DNA of 42,325 nt from a virus: the IMG/VR virus record IMGVR_UViG_3300012039_000016, positions 1-42,325 of that record. One strand, 5' to 3'. Both the position numbers and the translations under genes were made by a program. The notes under the pieces were generated by a model. That model searched no databases and was not told the DNA's origin. It was given only the letters and a program-made list of their open reading frames with translations. This document shows positions 17,348 through 24,666 of the stretch, piece by piece. Each line of letters starts with the position of its first letter. Within the stretch, counting starts at the first letter, position 1.

Positions 17348-17763
17348 TTGTTTTTATTGTCTTTCATTGATTCATACATTATTCGGGCAATCTTTTCAAT
17401 CGTCCGGTTTAATCCTCTTGGGGTCAAATATATTTTCTCTTGTGAAGTAACATAGGTTCTTATAAGGTCTTCTGTTTTTCTATCGCTTTCGGCTTTTGTT
17501 CTATTATTCTCTACCTGAAATAAAACATCCTTTGCAAGTTTTAAGGCTTCAATTTGCTTTATGTTATTATATTTTCTAATGTAGTTGGCTAATCTTATTA
17601 TGCTTTTTATATCAGATGTTTCAAACAAATAGTGGTCTTCTATTGTTTCTGCTTGTGCTGGCGTCATGGCACTTTTCTCTTTTAAATGTTTTCTATAACT
17701 AACGGCTAAATAGGTTAAATATACAATCAGAATTAATATAAATATTGCTATATTATAATTCAT
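17344..17763 (-). CDS. Membrane-anchored helical protein
   Basis: A 139-residue protein with one N-terminal membrane span (residues 4-22, IAIFILILIVYLTYLAV) followed by a basic patch, so the rest should be cytoplasmic. The body is helical and charged. It is coupled to the glycosyltransferase gene upstream and may bring sugar enzymes to the membrane, but this is inferred from context only. Confidence 0.65.
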   Translation of the reverse strand: MNYNIAIFILILIVYLTYLAVSYRKHLKEKSAMTPAQAETIEDHYLFETSDIKSIIRLANYIRKYNNIKQIEALKLAKDVLFQVENNRTKAESDRKTEDLIRTYVTSQEKIYLTPRGLNRTIEKIARIMYESMKDNKNK

Positions 17764-18308
17764 TTATTTCTACGATACTGATAAAAATACATTGGCTGGT
17801 CTATAAAATACTCGGTTTTCAGCAGCCCTGATTCTGCCATTCTTTTTGCAAAGTCGGCATCTTCTCCAAAGGATGTTTCGGGGAATTTTACCTGTCTTGC
17901 CAGCTCAACTTTCATCGGGTTGAGGTGGTTGGGTGGGCGGAAGTAGATGCCTTTTTGCTCGGTGTATTTTAGTCCAAGTTTATGAATGAATGTCTCCGGC
18001 TTTTTGCCCTCTGAGGTTATGATTCCTTTAAAGGTTACTACGTCCACCCCTTTGTTTATTCCTTCGTGCACTCGTTCTACGTAGTCTGAGCTTACTAAGT
18101 CATCATCGTCTATGAATGCACAGTATTCGGTCTCACATTTGTCAAGCAAGTGGTTTCTCTTGTGGCCGATGGTTTCTTCGCCCCTGTCTTCAAGGATGAA
18201 TATCTTAGTATCTATCTGCTTGCACTGCCCACCGATAACGTCTATCAGCCGGTCCAGAAAGTGCTTGCGGCTTGTCAGGGTTGGGATGAGGATGGTTAGC
18301 TTACACAA
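17760..18308 (-). CDS. Family 2-type glycosyltransferase
   Basis: A 182-residue GT-A enzyme with LTILIPTLTSR at the N-terminus, IGHKRN (47-52) and the metal-binding cluster FIDDDD (65-70), followed by FGEDADFAKRM (near 148-158) supplying the catalytic acid region. It is closely similar in plan to the enzyme at 12303-12866, including a late FGED motif in both, so the two are probably paralogues with different acceptors. It overlaps the next upstream gene by 8 bases. Confidence 0.85.
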   Translation of the reverse strand: MCKLTILIPTLTSRKHFLDRLIDVIGGQCKQIDTKIFILEDRGEETIGHKRNHLLDKCETEYCAFIDDDDLVSSDYVERVHEGINKGVDVVTFKGIITSEGKKPETFIHKLGLKYTEQKGIYFRPPNHLNPMKVELARQVKFPETSFGEDADFAKRMAESGLLKTEYFIDQPMYFYQYRRNK

Positions 18309-18984
18309 AATCTTTTGCCTTTCTTTGCTCGTAAATCTTTTTTCCTAAATCCCATGCTGATTGGGAGTTTTCGCGGTTGTAGGTGTGGTCTTTCGGGTTT
18401 TTGCCGTTGATGAAGTGCCGGTGTTCAAACTTTAAATCAGAGTAAATCAGCCAGCCGTTTTTCTTACAAACATCGTGCAGCTCGTTGTCGGCAAACATGG
18501 AGAAGTAGCGCGGGTTGTAGATGTGTCCGAGTTTCTCGTAAATGCCTCTGCTTATTATTGGTAGTGTCATGCAGCCGGACTGGTTGCCGTTGATGCAGTC
18601 GTCTATCATTATTGCGAAGTTTTCTGCCGGTTCGTTAAGGTGCGTTGTAACTAATCCGCTTAATCTGCCTGAAGTGTTTTTTATTTCAACATCCCAATCT
18701 TTCGGGCATCCAAAATCATCGCTAACCACTATTAAACAATCTCCTGTTGATAACTTGGCTGCGTTGTTTACCGCGTCTATCATGCTGCGATTTTCATTGA
18801 TTAAAAGTTTTATGCCGGTTTCTTTGAACTGGCTTTTGTAGCAGTCTATCTGCGCATCGTCTTTGTCAATGCTTAGTATGTACTCGTACTGGTTCTGGTC
18901 GGAGGCATTGCCCATCCATTCTACAAAGGCTTTGTATGCCATTTGGCAGCGTTCGCGGCTCGGATGTATCAAGGTGTAGCGCAT
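18301..18984 (-). CDS. GT-A-type glycosyltransferase
   Basis: A 227-residue protein starting MRYTLIHPSRER, with the strand CLIVVSDDF (83-91) holding the acidic metal motif DD (89-90). Before it lies NRSMIDAVNNAAKLSTGD, the usual donor-binding loop of GT2-like enzymes. The MFADNELHDVCKKNGW segment (near 173-188) fits the catalytic acid region. It is the first glycosyltransferase in the late operon, separated from the leading gene by one base. Confidence 0.8.
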   Translation of the reverse strand: MRYTLIHPSRERCQMAYKAFVEWMGNASDQNQYEYILSIDKDDAQIDCYKSQFKETGIKLLINENRSMIDAVNNAAKLSTGDCLIVVSDDFGCPKDWDVEIKNTSGRLSGLVTTHLNEPAENFAIMIDDCINGNQSGCMTLPIISRGIYEKLGHIYNPRYFSMFADNELHDVCKKNGWLIYSDLKFEHRHFINGKNPKDHTYNRENSQSAWDLGKKIYEQRKAKDFV

Positions 18985-18985
18985 T

Positions 18986-19192
18986 TTACTGAACTCTTAC
19001 AAGTATTGTGTGCCCGTTTTCGGTGTAGGTGCGGAATTTCCAGTTGAGTTTGCGGGTTTGCGCCTGCCGCTTTGCGCAGTTTAAGGCTACGCTTGAGGTA
19101 ATTGTATCAAGTACTCTCCTTTCGCCCAACTCCATATTGTAAAAATGGTGTATGGGTTTCCGGCCTCTATTTTCCGGGATGACTATTTCCAT
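18986..19192 (-). CDS. First gene of the late operon, small basic protein
   Basis: A 68-residue basic protein headed by a near-leaderless late promoter box (19207-19200). Residues 30-50 (TSSVALNCAKRQAQTRKLNWK) could form a helix-turn-helix, followed by beta strands (FRTYTENGHTILVRV). It may be a small DNA-binding regulator of the operon. The fold is inferred, not matched to a known family. Confidence 0.55.
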   Translation of the reverse strand: MEIVIPENRGRKPIHHFYNMELGERRVLDTITSSVALNCAKRQAQTRKLNWKFRTYTENGHTILVRVQ

Positions 19193-19199
19193 GATGGCG

Positions 19200-19207
19200 C
19201 AAAGATA
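19200..19207 (-). promoter_or_regulatory. Late-operon promoter -7 box
   Basis: TATCTTTG on the minus strand matches TAnnTTTG and ends 7 bases before the ATG at 19192, so the message would be nearly leaderless. The -33 position (19227-19230, TCAT) is poor. This fits a late promoter that needs a phage-coded activator. Confidence 0.5.
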
Positions 19208-19305
19208 TAAATAAATATTTAATTAAATGATAAAAAAATAAATAAAAATAATTGCCTTGATTTTCAAACACTTGCTATATTATTGCAATATTTCTTTTAT
19301 TATTA

Positions 19306-19336
19306 CTTGTACATATTAAAATAAGCATTATGTTTG
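19306..19336 (+). promoter_or_regulatory. Bacteroidetes-type promoter (CTTG-N19-TATGTTTG)
   Basis: The -33 CTTG at 19306-19309 and -7 TATGTTTG at 19329-19336 are separated by exactly 19 bases. It points rightward to the small gene at 19398, leaving a leader of about 55 bases. The whole stretch 19193-19397 between the two divergent genes is very AT-rich and holds only these control sites. Confidence 0.75.
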
Positions 19337-19397
19337 CACCGTATTTATAAACAATCATTCACTAATTAATCAAACAATTTAAAAACGTATCAATAAA

Positions 19398-19592
19398 ATG
19401 AACACAAATTTTGAAAACATTTCCGCGCTTCGTAAAGCTGCATCAGGTAAACAGTTATTTGTTAAATGCGGGCAGTTGCCTGTATTGATTAAAAAGTCAG
19501 CAATTAACCGCGCTTTACTTGGGCAAAAGTTTTACGCCTCTGCCTTTGCTACTGACCGCGCACTGTATATTAATTCTATTCAATTATATTAA
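19398..19592 (+). CDS. Small basic protein, unknown
   Basis: A 64-residue protein behind a good promoter, running opposite to the late operon. It has an Ala/Lys-rich helix first (ISALRKAASGKQLFVKCG) and a second helix-strand half. The size, charge and divergent placement suggest a regulator, but no helix-turn-helix is clear. Confidence 0.55.
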   Translation: MNTNFENISALRKAASGKQLFVKCGQLPVLIKKSAINRALLGQKFYASAFATDRALYINSIQLY

Positions 19593-19658
19593 TATGAAAG
19601 TTGAAATTAACACTTTCTCTATGAATAGGGGGATATCACCTTTAAACACTTAGAAAAA

Positions 19659-19847
19659 ATGAAGAATGAAAAAGAGAAAAACGACAAAAAAATTGAAAAT
19701 CCCGAATTAAAAAAACAATGTGTAACTATACATGGGGATTCGGGGCATTATTATTTATCCAAAGGGATAAGCCATATTAACGGTATTCCTGTTATACAAA
19801 CGACATCGCCAGACGAAGTTCCCCCCTTGGAACAGATGGAGGATTAA
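19659..19847 (+). CDS. Small Lys-rich protein, unknown
   Basis: A 62-residue protein with a strongly charged N-terminal third (EKEKNDKKIENPELKK) and an acidic C-terminus. Its last 56 bases overlap the end of the ClpP-like gene on the other strand. It is the second possible gene of this short rightward unit. Support is limited to the open frame and spacing. Confidence 0.4.
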   Translation: MKNEKEKNDKKIENPELKKQCVTIHGDSGHYYLSKGISHINGIPVIQTTSPDEVPPLEQMED

Positions 19848-20355
19848 TATCATCTATTATTCCCTTTTGCAAAGCAAACTTTACGTCCTTGCTTTCACCT
19901 TGATTAAACAAAGTATTAATTTCTTCTGCTGTTAATTTTGTTCTATTAACAAAGGTATCTACTGTTCTACTTTCCATCCCCTCAAGCATACTAAGGTTTT
20001 CTTTTATTAGTGCCTTCCCAACGGGGGCATTAAAGCTAAGAGTATAGCCATGAAATAAAAAAGCAGCGTTTGGGGCTGCGTACCTCTTTCCGCCTGCTAT
20101 AAAAATAATATTGGCAATAGAATCAATAGTTCCAATATTGTGCATTGTTACAGTAAGTTTACTTTGCAGCGAAATCAGAAAATTATACAAAGTAAATCCA
20201 GCATCCACATCACCACCTTTTGACGAAATAAAATAATATAATTCTGTTGGATTATATTTACTAATTACATCAGTAGTAAATTGGATGAATTTATTAACCT
20301 TTACTAAATCAATACCATCATAAAAATTAATGTAAACTGTTTTTTGATTTTCCAT
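19792..20355 (-). CDS. ClpP-like serine peptidase
   Basis: A 187-residue protein of the ClpP/crotonase-like peptidase fold. The oxyanion motif SSKGGDVDAG (44-53) aligns with the SPGGxVxAG of ClpP. The nucleophile should be Ser79 in GTIDSIANI and the base His102 in FLFHGY; the acid is probably E154 or D157, before KGIID (164-168). All triad positions are filled, so it is likely active. In phages such enzymes usually mature the head, but here the gene follows an ATPase and a partner gene in an accessory block, 88 bases downstream. It may belong to that cassette. Confidence 0.8.
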   Translation of the reverse strand: MENQKTVYINFYDGIDLVKVNKFIQFTTDVISKYNPTELYYFISSKGGDVDAGFTLYNFLISLQSKLTVTMHNIGTIDSIANIIFIAGGKRYAAPNAAFLFHGYTLSFNAPVGKALIKENLSMLEGMESRTVDTFVNRTKLTAEEINTLFNQGESKDVKFALQKGIIDDINPPSVPRGELRLAMSFV

Positions 20356-20443
20356 TAATAAAAAAATTATTTATATTGAGGGAATGGATAATGGCTGCAT
20401 TATAATCAATAATGATATTTAATTTATTAAAAAGAAAAGGTCT

Positions 20444-20998
20444 TCATTGAGTATTAAAATAGTTCTGAATGCCTACACAGTTCATTATTAGCGTTGTTCC
20501 AATCATACTTCCATCGCCATCTAAGTTTAGTTTATCGAAATAACCAATTATAATGTAAAGATATTGCGCATCAGTTAGTTCAGCTAATACAATAGGATGT
20601 ATGCTTTTTCTTGGAGCTGAAGAATAAAGAGTTTCAAAGTCTGCACTAAATTTATGATGAGAAATAATATTTGATAAAGCCTGGACTGTTCCATCGACTT
20701 TTTCATCAAGTTTGTTATCCATAAATAACGCAACTAAATTTTGTGGAGTAAGTTGAGTGTAGTATTCACGAGTACTTTCTGTTCTAACAAAAGCTAATCT
20801 ATTTGAATCTGTAAATAAAAGCCCGTTTACGCTTGGCGGTTGGGCTTGCTGTGTTTCTTGTTGAAATTTTTCCTTTATCTCAAAAAAGTCCAATATTGGA
20901 ATTTCGCATTCTAAGCAACAAGATTTCGGAAGTTCTTTAACTTCGGTTTCTATAAAATAATTTTTGTCTTTTAAGAATTTTATTAAATCACTGAACAT
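20444..20998 (-). CDS. Partner protein of the ATPase (unknown)
   Basis: A protein of about 184 residues beginning MFSDLIKFL. The start at 20998 leaves one base after the ATPase stop; a start at 21019 would overlap it. It has two early Cys (CCLEC) and a helical C-terminal half with LTDAQYLYIIIGYFDKL. Tight coupling to the ATPase suggests the two act together. No nuclease or toxin motif is visible. AT content is high, as in the whole block. Confidence 0.65.
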   Translation of the reverse strand: MFSDLIKFLKDKNYFIETEVKELPKSCCLECEIPILDFFEIKEKFQQETQQAQPPSVNGLLFTDSNRLAFVRTESTREYYTQLTPQNLVALFMDNKLDEKVDGTVQALSNIISHHKFSADFETLYSSAPRKSIHPIVLAELTDAQYLYIIIGYFDKLNLDGDGSMIGTTLIMNCVGIQNYFNTQ

Positions 20999-20999
20999 A

Positions 21000-22331
21000 T
21001 TAATTATTAATAAGGTCACGCATTGGTTCAGCTAATTTCTTATAAATAGGATTTTTATCATTCGTTACATCTATAAAAGTTGTAAATCCACCTTCCGATT
21101 TATCGCCAAAATAAAAACGAGTTTTGTTGCTTACTAATGTATTTGCCTTACTGAACTTGGAAAGGGCTTGAATCAGATATGGCGAATGTGAACTAATTAC
21201 AACAGGTATTCCACTTGCGCATAAACTCACAATGATTTTAGCGTATTCAATTTCCCATTGTGGGTGCAAGTGAACCTCTGGTTCATCTATAATTAATAGC
21301 GAGTTTTGATTAACGTATGTAGGATTTAGTAATAATTGGAGTAATCCTAATGATTTTACTCCAGTAGCTATGTTAAAAGCCCGGACAATAGCTCCATTGT
21401 TTTTTATAAAAACTATTCCACCCTCATCACTTTTAAATTTCATTTCTCCAGAAATAACAGATTTAATCATTTTAAATATTTCCGCAAAGACATCACTACT
21501 AACAGGAGGTGAAATTTTAACTTTTTGAGAAATGTCAGAATAGTGCAATGGTAAATCCCCTCGCTGATTTCCCGTTGGGGAAAATGCTAAACTATTAGTA
21601 ATAAATTCTGCCAACTGTACAATCGTTGGCGTTTCAATTATTGTTGCATCTTTTAAATAGAACGGATTGTCAACCTTAAATGATGAAGTTAAGTTTTTTT
21701 CTACTACAAGTTTAAGAATAGACGTTACCCCTTCTTCAATATTAATACTAAGTTCATTGTCTGTTAAAAGTGAATTAATTTGACTTTGAAATATTCTTTG
21801 AATGATGTTTCTGTCAAAATATGTTTTATATTTTGCTTCATCCGTTGGAATATCCTCTAAAGTCTGAATAATTTTTTTTTCGTATATGTTGATATTTAAA
21901 ATTGCATCTTCAAACCTCTTTTTCGTGGAATCAGGTGCGTTTACTTTGGTTGATTCTAAATCCTCCTTTACTTTGACAATATATTCCCTAACCTCGTTTG
22001 CAAGTTCGGCATTAACTGATTGCACTCTGCCAATGTAAAGATTTACTAATTTTTGAACTAAAATATTCGTATTAAATTTTTGAGCCTTATCTTGAGTGAA
22101 TGGAATAACAGACCTATGGGACGAATTAATATTATTTAAATTGTTCGTTGACTGGGAATACTTCTCGATATTCATAAAAGTATCGGCATTATTTATTGTT
22201 TTAATAATCGAATAAATACCTTTGCTTATAAAAGATTTCCCTGTATCATTGGTTCCGGTTATAACAGTTAGTCCATTAACTTCAATAGAAGCCTCTTTAA
22301 CAATGCCGAAATTTTTAAAAATGAATTTCAT
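21000..22331 (-). CDS. OLD/SMC-like AAA ATPase (accessory cassette)
   Basis: A 443-residue ABC-type ATPase. It has FKNFGIVKEASIEVNGLTVI (residues 5-24) typical of the RecF/OLD/AAA_15-21 lineage, Walker A GTNDTGKS (26-33), Walker B LLIIDEPEVHLHP (345-357) with the catalytic Glu, and a switch motif VISSHSPYL. The middle (about 90-330) is helical and probably a coiled-coil arm. There is no TOPRIM nuclease domain, so activity would depend on a partner, likely the adjoining 20444-20998 gene. ATPases of this kind are the sensors of several anti-phage systems, so this could be a phage-carried defence against competitors. It has its own promoter. Confidence 0.85.
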   Translation of the reverse strand: MKFIFKNFGIVKEASIEVNGLTVITGTNDTGKSFISKGIYSIIKTINNADTFMNIEKYSQSTNNLNNINSSHRSVIPFTQDKAQKFNTNILVQKLVNLYIGRVQSVNAELANEVREYIVKVKEDLESTKVNAPDSTKKRFEDAILNINIYEKKIIQTLEDIPTDEAKYKTYFDRNIIQRIFQSQINSLLTDNELSINIEEGVTSILKLVVEKNLTSSFKVDNPFYLKDATIIETPTIVQLAEFITNSLAFSPTGNQRGDLPLHYSDISQKVKISPPVSSDVFAEIFKMIKSVISGEMKFKSDEGGIVFIKNNGAIVRAFNIATGVKSLGLLQLLLNPTYVNQNSLLIIDEPEVHLHPQWEIEYAKIIVSLCASGIPVVISSHSPYLIQALSKFSKANTLVSNKTRFYFGDKSEGGFTTFIDVTNDKNPIYKKLAEPMRDLINN

Positions 22332-22362
22332 AGTTAATTATTGCTGAAAAAATAAAAGTTTA

Positions 22363-22393
22363 CAAAAGTAGCAATAAAAAAATCTCCAACAAT
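22363..22393 (-). promoter_or_regulatory. Promoter of the ATPase cassette
   Basis: On the minus strand, ATTG (22393-22390), 19 bases, then TACTTTTG (22370-22363), a full match to TAnnTTTG. The leader to the ATPase start at 22331 is about 25 bases. It is divergent to the helix-turn-helix gene promoter only 33 bases away, so both may be controlled together. Confidence 0.75.
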
Positions 22394-22425
22394 TTGACTA
22401 TCAGACTAATTTTTTTTCATGTTTA

Positions 22426-22456
22426 GTTGCAAGTTTGAAACTTATTACTATCTTTG
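22426..22456 (+). promoter_or_regulatory. Promoter of the small HTH gene
   Basis: GTTG (22426-22429), 19 bases, TATCTTTG (22449-22456). Transcription should begin at about 22461, so the ATG at 22462 would be leaderless. The 13-bp palindromic site (22431-22443) lies between the -33 and -7 boxes, an ideal place for repression. Confidence 0.8.
22431..22443. promoter_or_regulatory. Palindromic operator-like site 1
   Basis: AAGTTTGAAACTT, palindromic around its central G, inside the promoter of the small HTH gene. Its reverse complement is identical to site 2 before the transposase start. The pairing of two such sites with a small DNA-binding gene suggests autoregulation. Confidence 0.6.
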
Positions 22457-22461
22457 CACCC

Positions 22462-22632
22462 ATGAAAGACCCATTTATAGGCTTGTTAACAATAAAAAAT
22501 TATGCTGATAAATTCAGCGTTACCACTTCTTATATATATAAATTGATAAAACTAAAAAGGGTACAACCAGTAATAATAGACGGAGTAAAATTTATTGACA
22601 CCATAAAATTTCCACGCATACCAACCAAATAA
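22462..22632 (+). CDS. Small helix-turn-helix (excisionase/MerR-like) protein
   Basis: A 56-residue protein. The start at 22462 is used because the promoter covers the longer frame's start at 22435. LLTIKNYADKFSVTTSYIYKLIKLKRVQPVII has the layout of the HTH_17/excisionase group: a helix, a turn and a recognition helix (TTSYIYKLIK), then a short strand wing (VKFIDTIKF). It sits directly before the transposase gene and between two palindromic sites, so it probably represses both genes. Confidence 0.7.
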   Translation: MKDPFIGLLTIKNYADKFSVTTSYIYKLIKLKRVQPVIIDGVKFIDTIKFPRIPTK

Positions 22633-22656
22633 TATTTTTTTTACCGAAACTGTTTC

Positions 22657-22669
22657 AAGTTTCAAACTT
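22657..22669. promoter_or_regulatory. Palindromic operator-like site 2
   Basis: AAGTTTCAAACTT, the exact reverse complement of site 1 (22431-22443), placed 9 bases before the transposase ATG. A bound regulator here would block transcription or translation of the transposase gene. The pair could alternatively be recognised by the transposase itself. Confidence 0.6.
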
Positions 22670-22678
22670 CTAACCACT

Positions 22679-23551
22679 ATGGAAAACACAAAATTTACTT
22701 ACAAAGAATTTAAAAGAATCTATCCGACTGATACAGCATGTTTGCATAAAATATTCATGCTTCGATATGGACATTTAACCCATTGTCCTAAATGCAAAGA
22801 ACCCGCAGCATGGCGCAGAATTACAACAAGACGTTGTTATCAATGCAGACATTGTTACGAGCAATTCTACCCAACAGCTGGAACAGTATTTCACAATGTA
22901 CGCAGACCTTTAACCGAATACTTTTACATTATGTTTTTATTTACAACCACTCGTCATGGTGTGGCAGCAAAAGAAATTGAAAGGCAATTAGGTTTGCATT
23001 ATAAAACCGCTTTCAGAATGTGTCATGTAATCCGCAGGTTAATGGATAAAATAGGAACGGATAAATTAAAAGGATTTGTTGAGGCGGATGAAACCTATTT
23101 TACGCATGGTAAAAGGGATGGCGAAAGGGGTAAAACACCCGATACACAAACACCCGTATTTGGAATGATAGAAAGAATGGGAAATGTAAAAGCGTTTGCA
23201 TTGGATGAAGTAAAAAAGCGGGTAATCTTTCCGTTAATTGAACAGCACATTGACAAGTTAGCAAAATTAAGCACGGATGAATTTGCGCTTTATACTAATG
23301 TTGAAAAGGAGTTAGGCATTAAGCATGGAGCAGTAAAACACGCAATGGGACAATATAGAGCGGGCGACATAACCACAAATACTATTGAGGGGTTTTTCGG
23401 GCAATTAAAAAGAATGGTTTACGGTGCGCATATTCACATCAGCAAAAAGTATTTACAGGTATATGTTTCTGAATGTGTATTCAGATACAACAATAGAAAA
23501 AATCAAAATGGAATGTTTGAGGCTATTCTAAAGAATCTCCCTTTAGCTTAA
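22679..23551 (+). CDS. IS1595 (ISXO2-like) transposase
   Basis: A 290-residue transposase. The N-terminal zinc ribbon has CPKC (36-39) and CRHC (56-59). A helix-turn-helix region follows near 93-120. The catalytic ISXO2 domain shows EADETY with D137, STDEF with D200 and NTIEGFFGQLK beginning at N234, matching the DDN-type active site of the family. The full length suggests it is intact. No terminal inverted repeats were seen beside it, and its end overlaps the opposite-strand gene by 29 bases, so it may not be a mobile IS but a captured gene, or the ends have decayed. Confidence 0.9.
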   Translation: MENTKFTYKEFKRIYPTDTACLHKIFMLRYGHLTHCPKCKEPAAWRRITTRRCYQCRHCYEQFYPTAGTVFHNVRRPLTEYFYIMFLFTTTRHGVAAKEIERQLGLHYKTAFRMCHVIRRLMDKIGTDKLKGFVEADETYFTHGKRDGERGKTPDTQTPVFGMIERMGNVKAFALDEVKKRVIFPLIEQHIDKLAKLSTDEFALYTNVEKELGIKHGAVKHAMGQYRAGDITTNTIEGFFGQLKRMVYGAHIHISKKYLQVYVSECVFRYNNRKNQNGMFEAILKNLPLA

Positions 23552-23735
23552 GCATTTCACCAAGCAATTTATCAAAGTCCTCTTTGCCTTTCGGGTTGTA
23601 ATCCTCGTCTTTCATCTTCTTAAAAAATTCCTCTCGATATACTTTTTTCTTTGAACCCCTCCCACCCTTCTTTTTATAAATAAGATTATCGGGTAAATTA
23701 GGTTTGCGTTTTGGTTTCGCTTTTTTCTTTCTCAT
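23523..23735 (-). CDS. Small highly basic protein
   Basis: A protein of about 70 residues starting at the MRKKKAKPKRK methionine; a longer frame to 23789 would include the promoter region. The N-terminal half is Lys/Arg/Gly-rich (KKKGGRGSKKK) and the C-terminal half an acidic-basic helix (DFDKLLGEMLKLKG). A nucleic-acid-binding or antitoxin-like role is possible. Its 3' end overlaps the transposase end. Confidence 0.55.
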   Translation of the reverse strand: MRKKKAKPKRKPNLPDNLIYKKKGGRGSKKKVYREEFFKKMKDEDYNPKGKEDFDKLLGEMLKLKGDSLE

Positions 23736-23770
23736 TTCAATGCAAAGTACGTAACAACTATTTTTATAAA

Positions 23771-23785
23771 CAAGTGTTTGTACGT
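23771..23785. promoter_or_regulatory. Shared 15-bp repeat, copy 1
   Basis: CAAGTGTTTGTACGT lies in the intergenic gap between the divergent genes at 23735 and 23835 and contains the -33 box TTTG (23777-23780) of the rightward promoter. Copy 2 at 24638-24652 differs at one base. Location over a promoter box suggests an operator. Confidence 0.55.
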
Positions 23786-23806
23786 CCATCTAAATAATTA
23801 TATTTG
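23777..23806 (+). promoter_or_regulatory. Promoter of the 23835 gene
   Basis: TTTG (23777-23780), 18 bases, TATATTTG (23799-23806), a perfect -7 box. It drives the unknown gene at 23835 with a leader of about 22 bases. The shared repeat overlaps its -33 box. Confidence 0.7.
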
Positions 23807-23834
23807 TTCCTGTATTTAATTCAAAATTGTTTCA

Positions 23835-24413
23835 ATGAAAAAAGTATCTGATGATTGGATTGATAGCGAACTAATAAGGCTATCACAAAAAGACGCTGTA
23901 ATAAAATGTGAACGGTTTATGTTCCGGCTAACAGCAGAAGCCATAATAGAAGATTCGTTTCGTGTCAGTAATGAGGCTGCGCCAAACCCACCCGGTTATT
24001 TTTATGTAAAAAAGAAAATAATTGATTTAGTAAATAAAGAAAAAATGGGAACAGATGGTGCAATAACTCACCTGCAATTATTGAACAATGATAAATTCAA
24101 TAAAAAAATACAAGACGCAACCATTGAAGATGTTTATAATATTGCTGCGCCAAATTACCCGTTAATGGATTATAAACAGTCTTTCGTTAACGCTGTATTT
24201 AATGCTCAAAGCTCATTGTATTGGACAATCAAATACACATTAAAAACAATAAAACTTACTTGTGTTTCATTAAGTGTAATTGATGGAACTGCCATACTAT
24301 TTTACATTAATCAATTCAATGAAATAAACAGCATGAAAGTAATTAAGAAGCAAATAACCGATGTGGAACTATTTGTACCTACTAAGAAGATAGGTAATAA
24401 GGTCATCAGTTAA
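23835..24413 (+). CDS. Unknown accessory protein, 192 aa
   Basis: A soluble protein with its own promoter. The first 60 residues are helical with a charged segment, and the middle contains two similar motifs, EAAPNPPGYFYV and IAAPNYPLMDY. The last third is beta-like (LTCVSLSVIDGTAILFYI). No family recognised. High AT content and a private promoter mark it as an accessory gene. It is convergent with the next minus-strand gene, overlapping by 45 bases. Confidence 0.6.
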   Translation: MKKVSDDWIDSELIRLSQKDAVIKCERFMFRLTAEAIIEDSFRVSNEAAPNPPGYFYVKKKIIDLVNKEKMGTDGAITHLQLLNNDKFNKKIQDATIEDVYNIAAPNYPLMDYKQSFVNAVFNAQSSLYWTIKYTLKTIKLTCVSLSVIDGTAILFYINQFNEINSMKVIKKQITDVELFVPTKKIGNKVIS

Positions 24414-24566
24414 ATGTTTGTTTTGCTCAAACCAATTATAAAAAAACAAATCCGGCTTATCCGTTGGAGTTAAAGAATTAAATAATAAAATGCTTGAACA
24501 TTTCTCTTTAGAATTTAGCAACGTAAGCAAGCCCTTTTTGATTCTCTTTTTTTCTTTTGTATTCAT
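24369..24566 (-). CDS. Small basic protein under the shared operator
   Basis: A 65-residue protein, using the start MNTKEKKRIKK four residues into the open frame. It is helical with a strong basic N-terminus. It may be a DNA-binding regulator that reads the 15-bp repeats, since its leader carries copy 2. The last 45 bases overlap the opposite 23835 gene. Confidence 0.5.
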   Translation of the reverse strand: MNTKEKKRIKKGLLTLLNSKEKCSSILLFNSLTPTDKPDLFFYNWFEQNKHLTDDLITYLLSRYK

Positions 24567-24637
24567 ATTTAAACCCATTTATAATTTTCATTTCAAATCT
24601 TTTTTTGCGGGTTTAAATTCTGTTAAGTTTTATCTTT

Positions 24638-24652
24638 CAAGTGTTCGTACGT
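24638..24652. promoter_or_regulatory. Shared 15-bp repeat, copy 2
   Basis: CAAGTGTTCGTACGT, one base different from copy 1 (23771-23785). It lies 15 bases downstream of the leftward promoter -7 box at 24674-24667, near the expected transcript start, where a bound protein would block transcription. The core TCGTACG is nearly self-complementary. Confidence 0.5.
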
Positions 24653-24666
24653 GACAATCACCTTCA

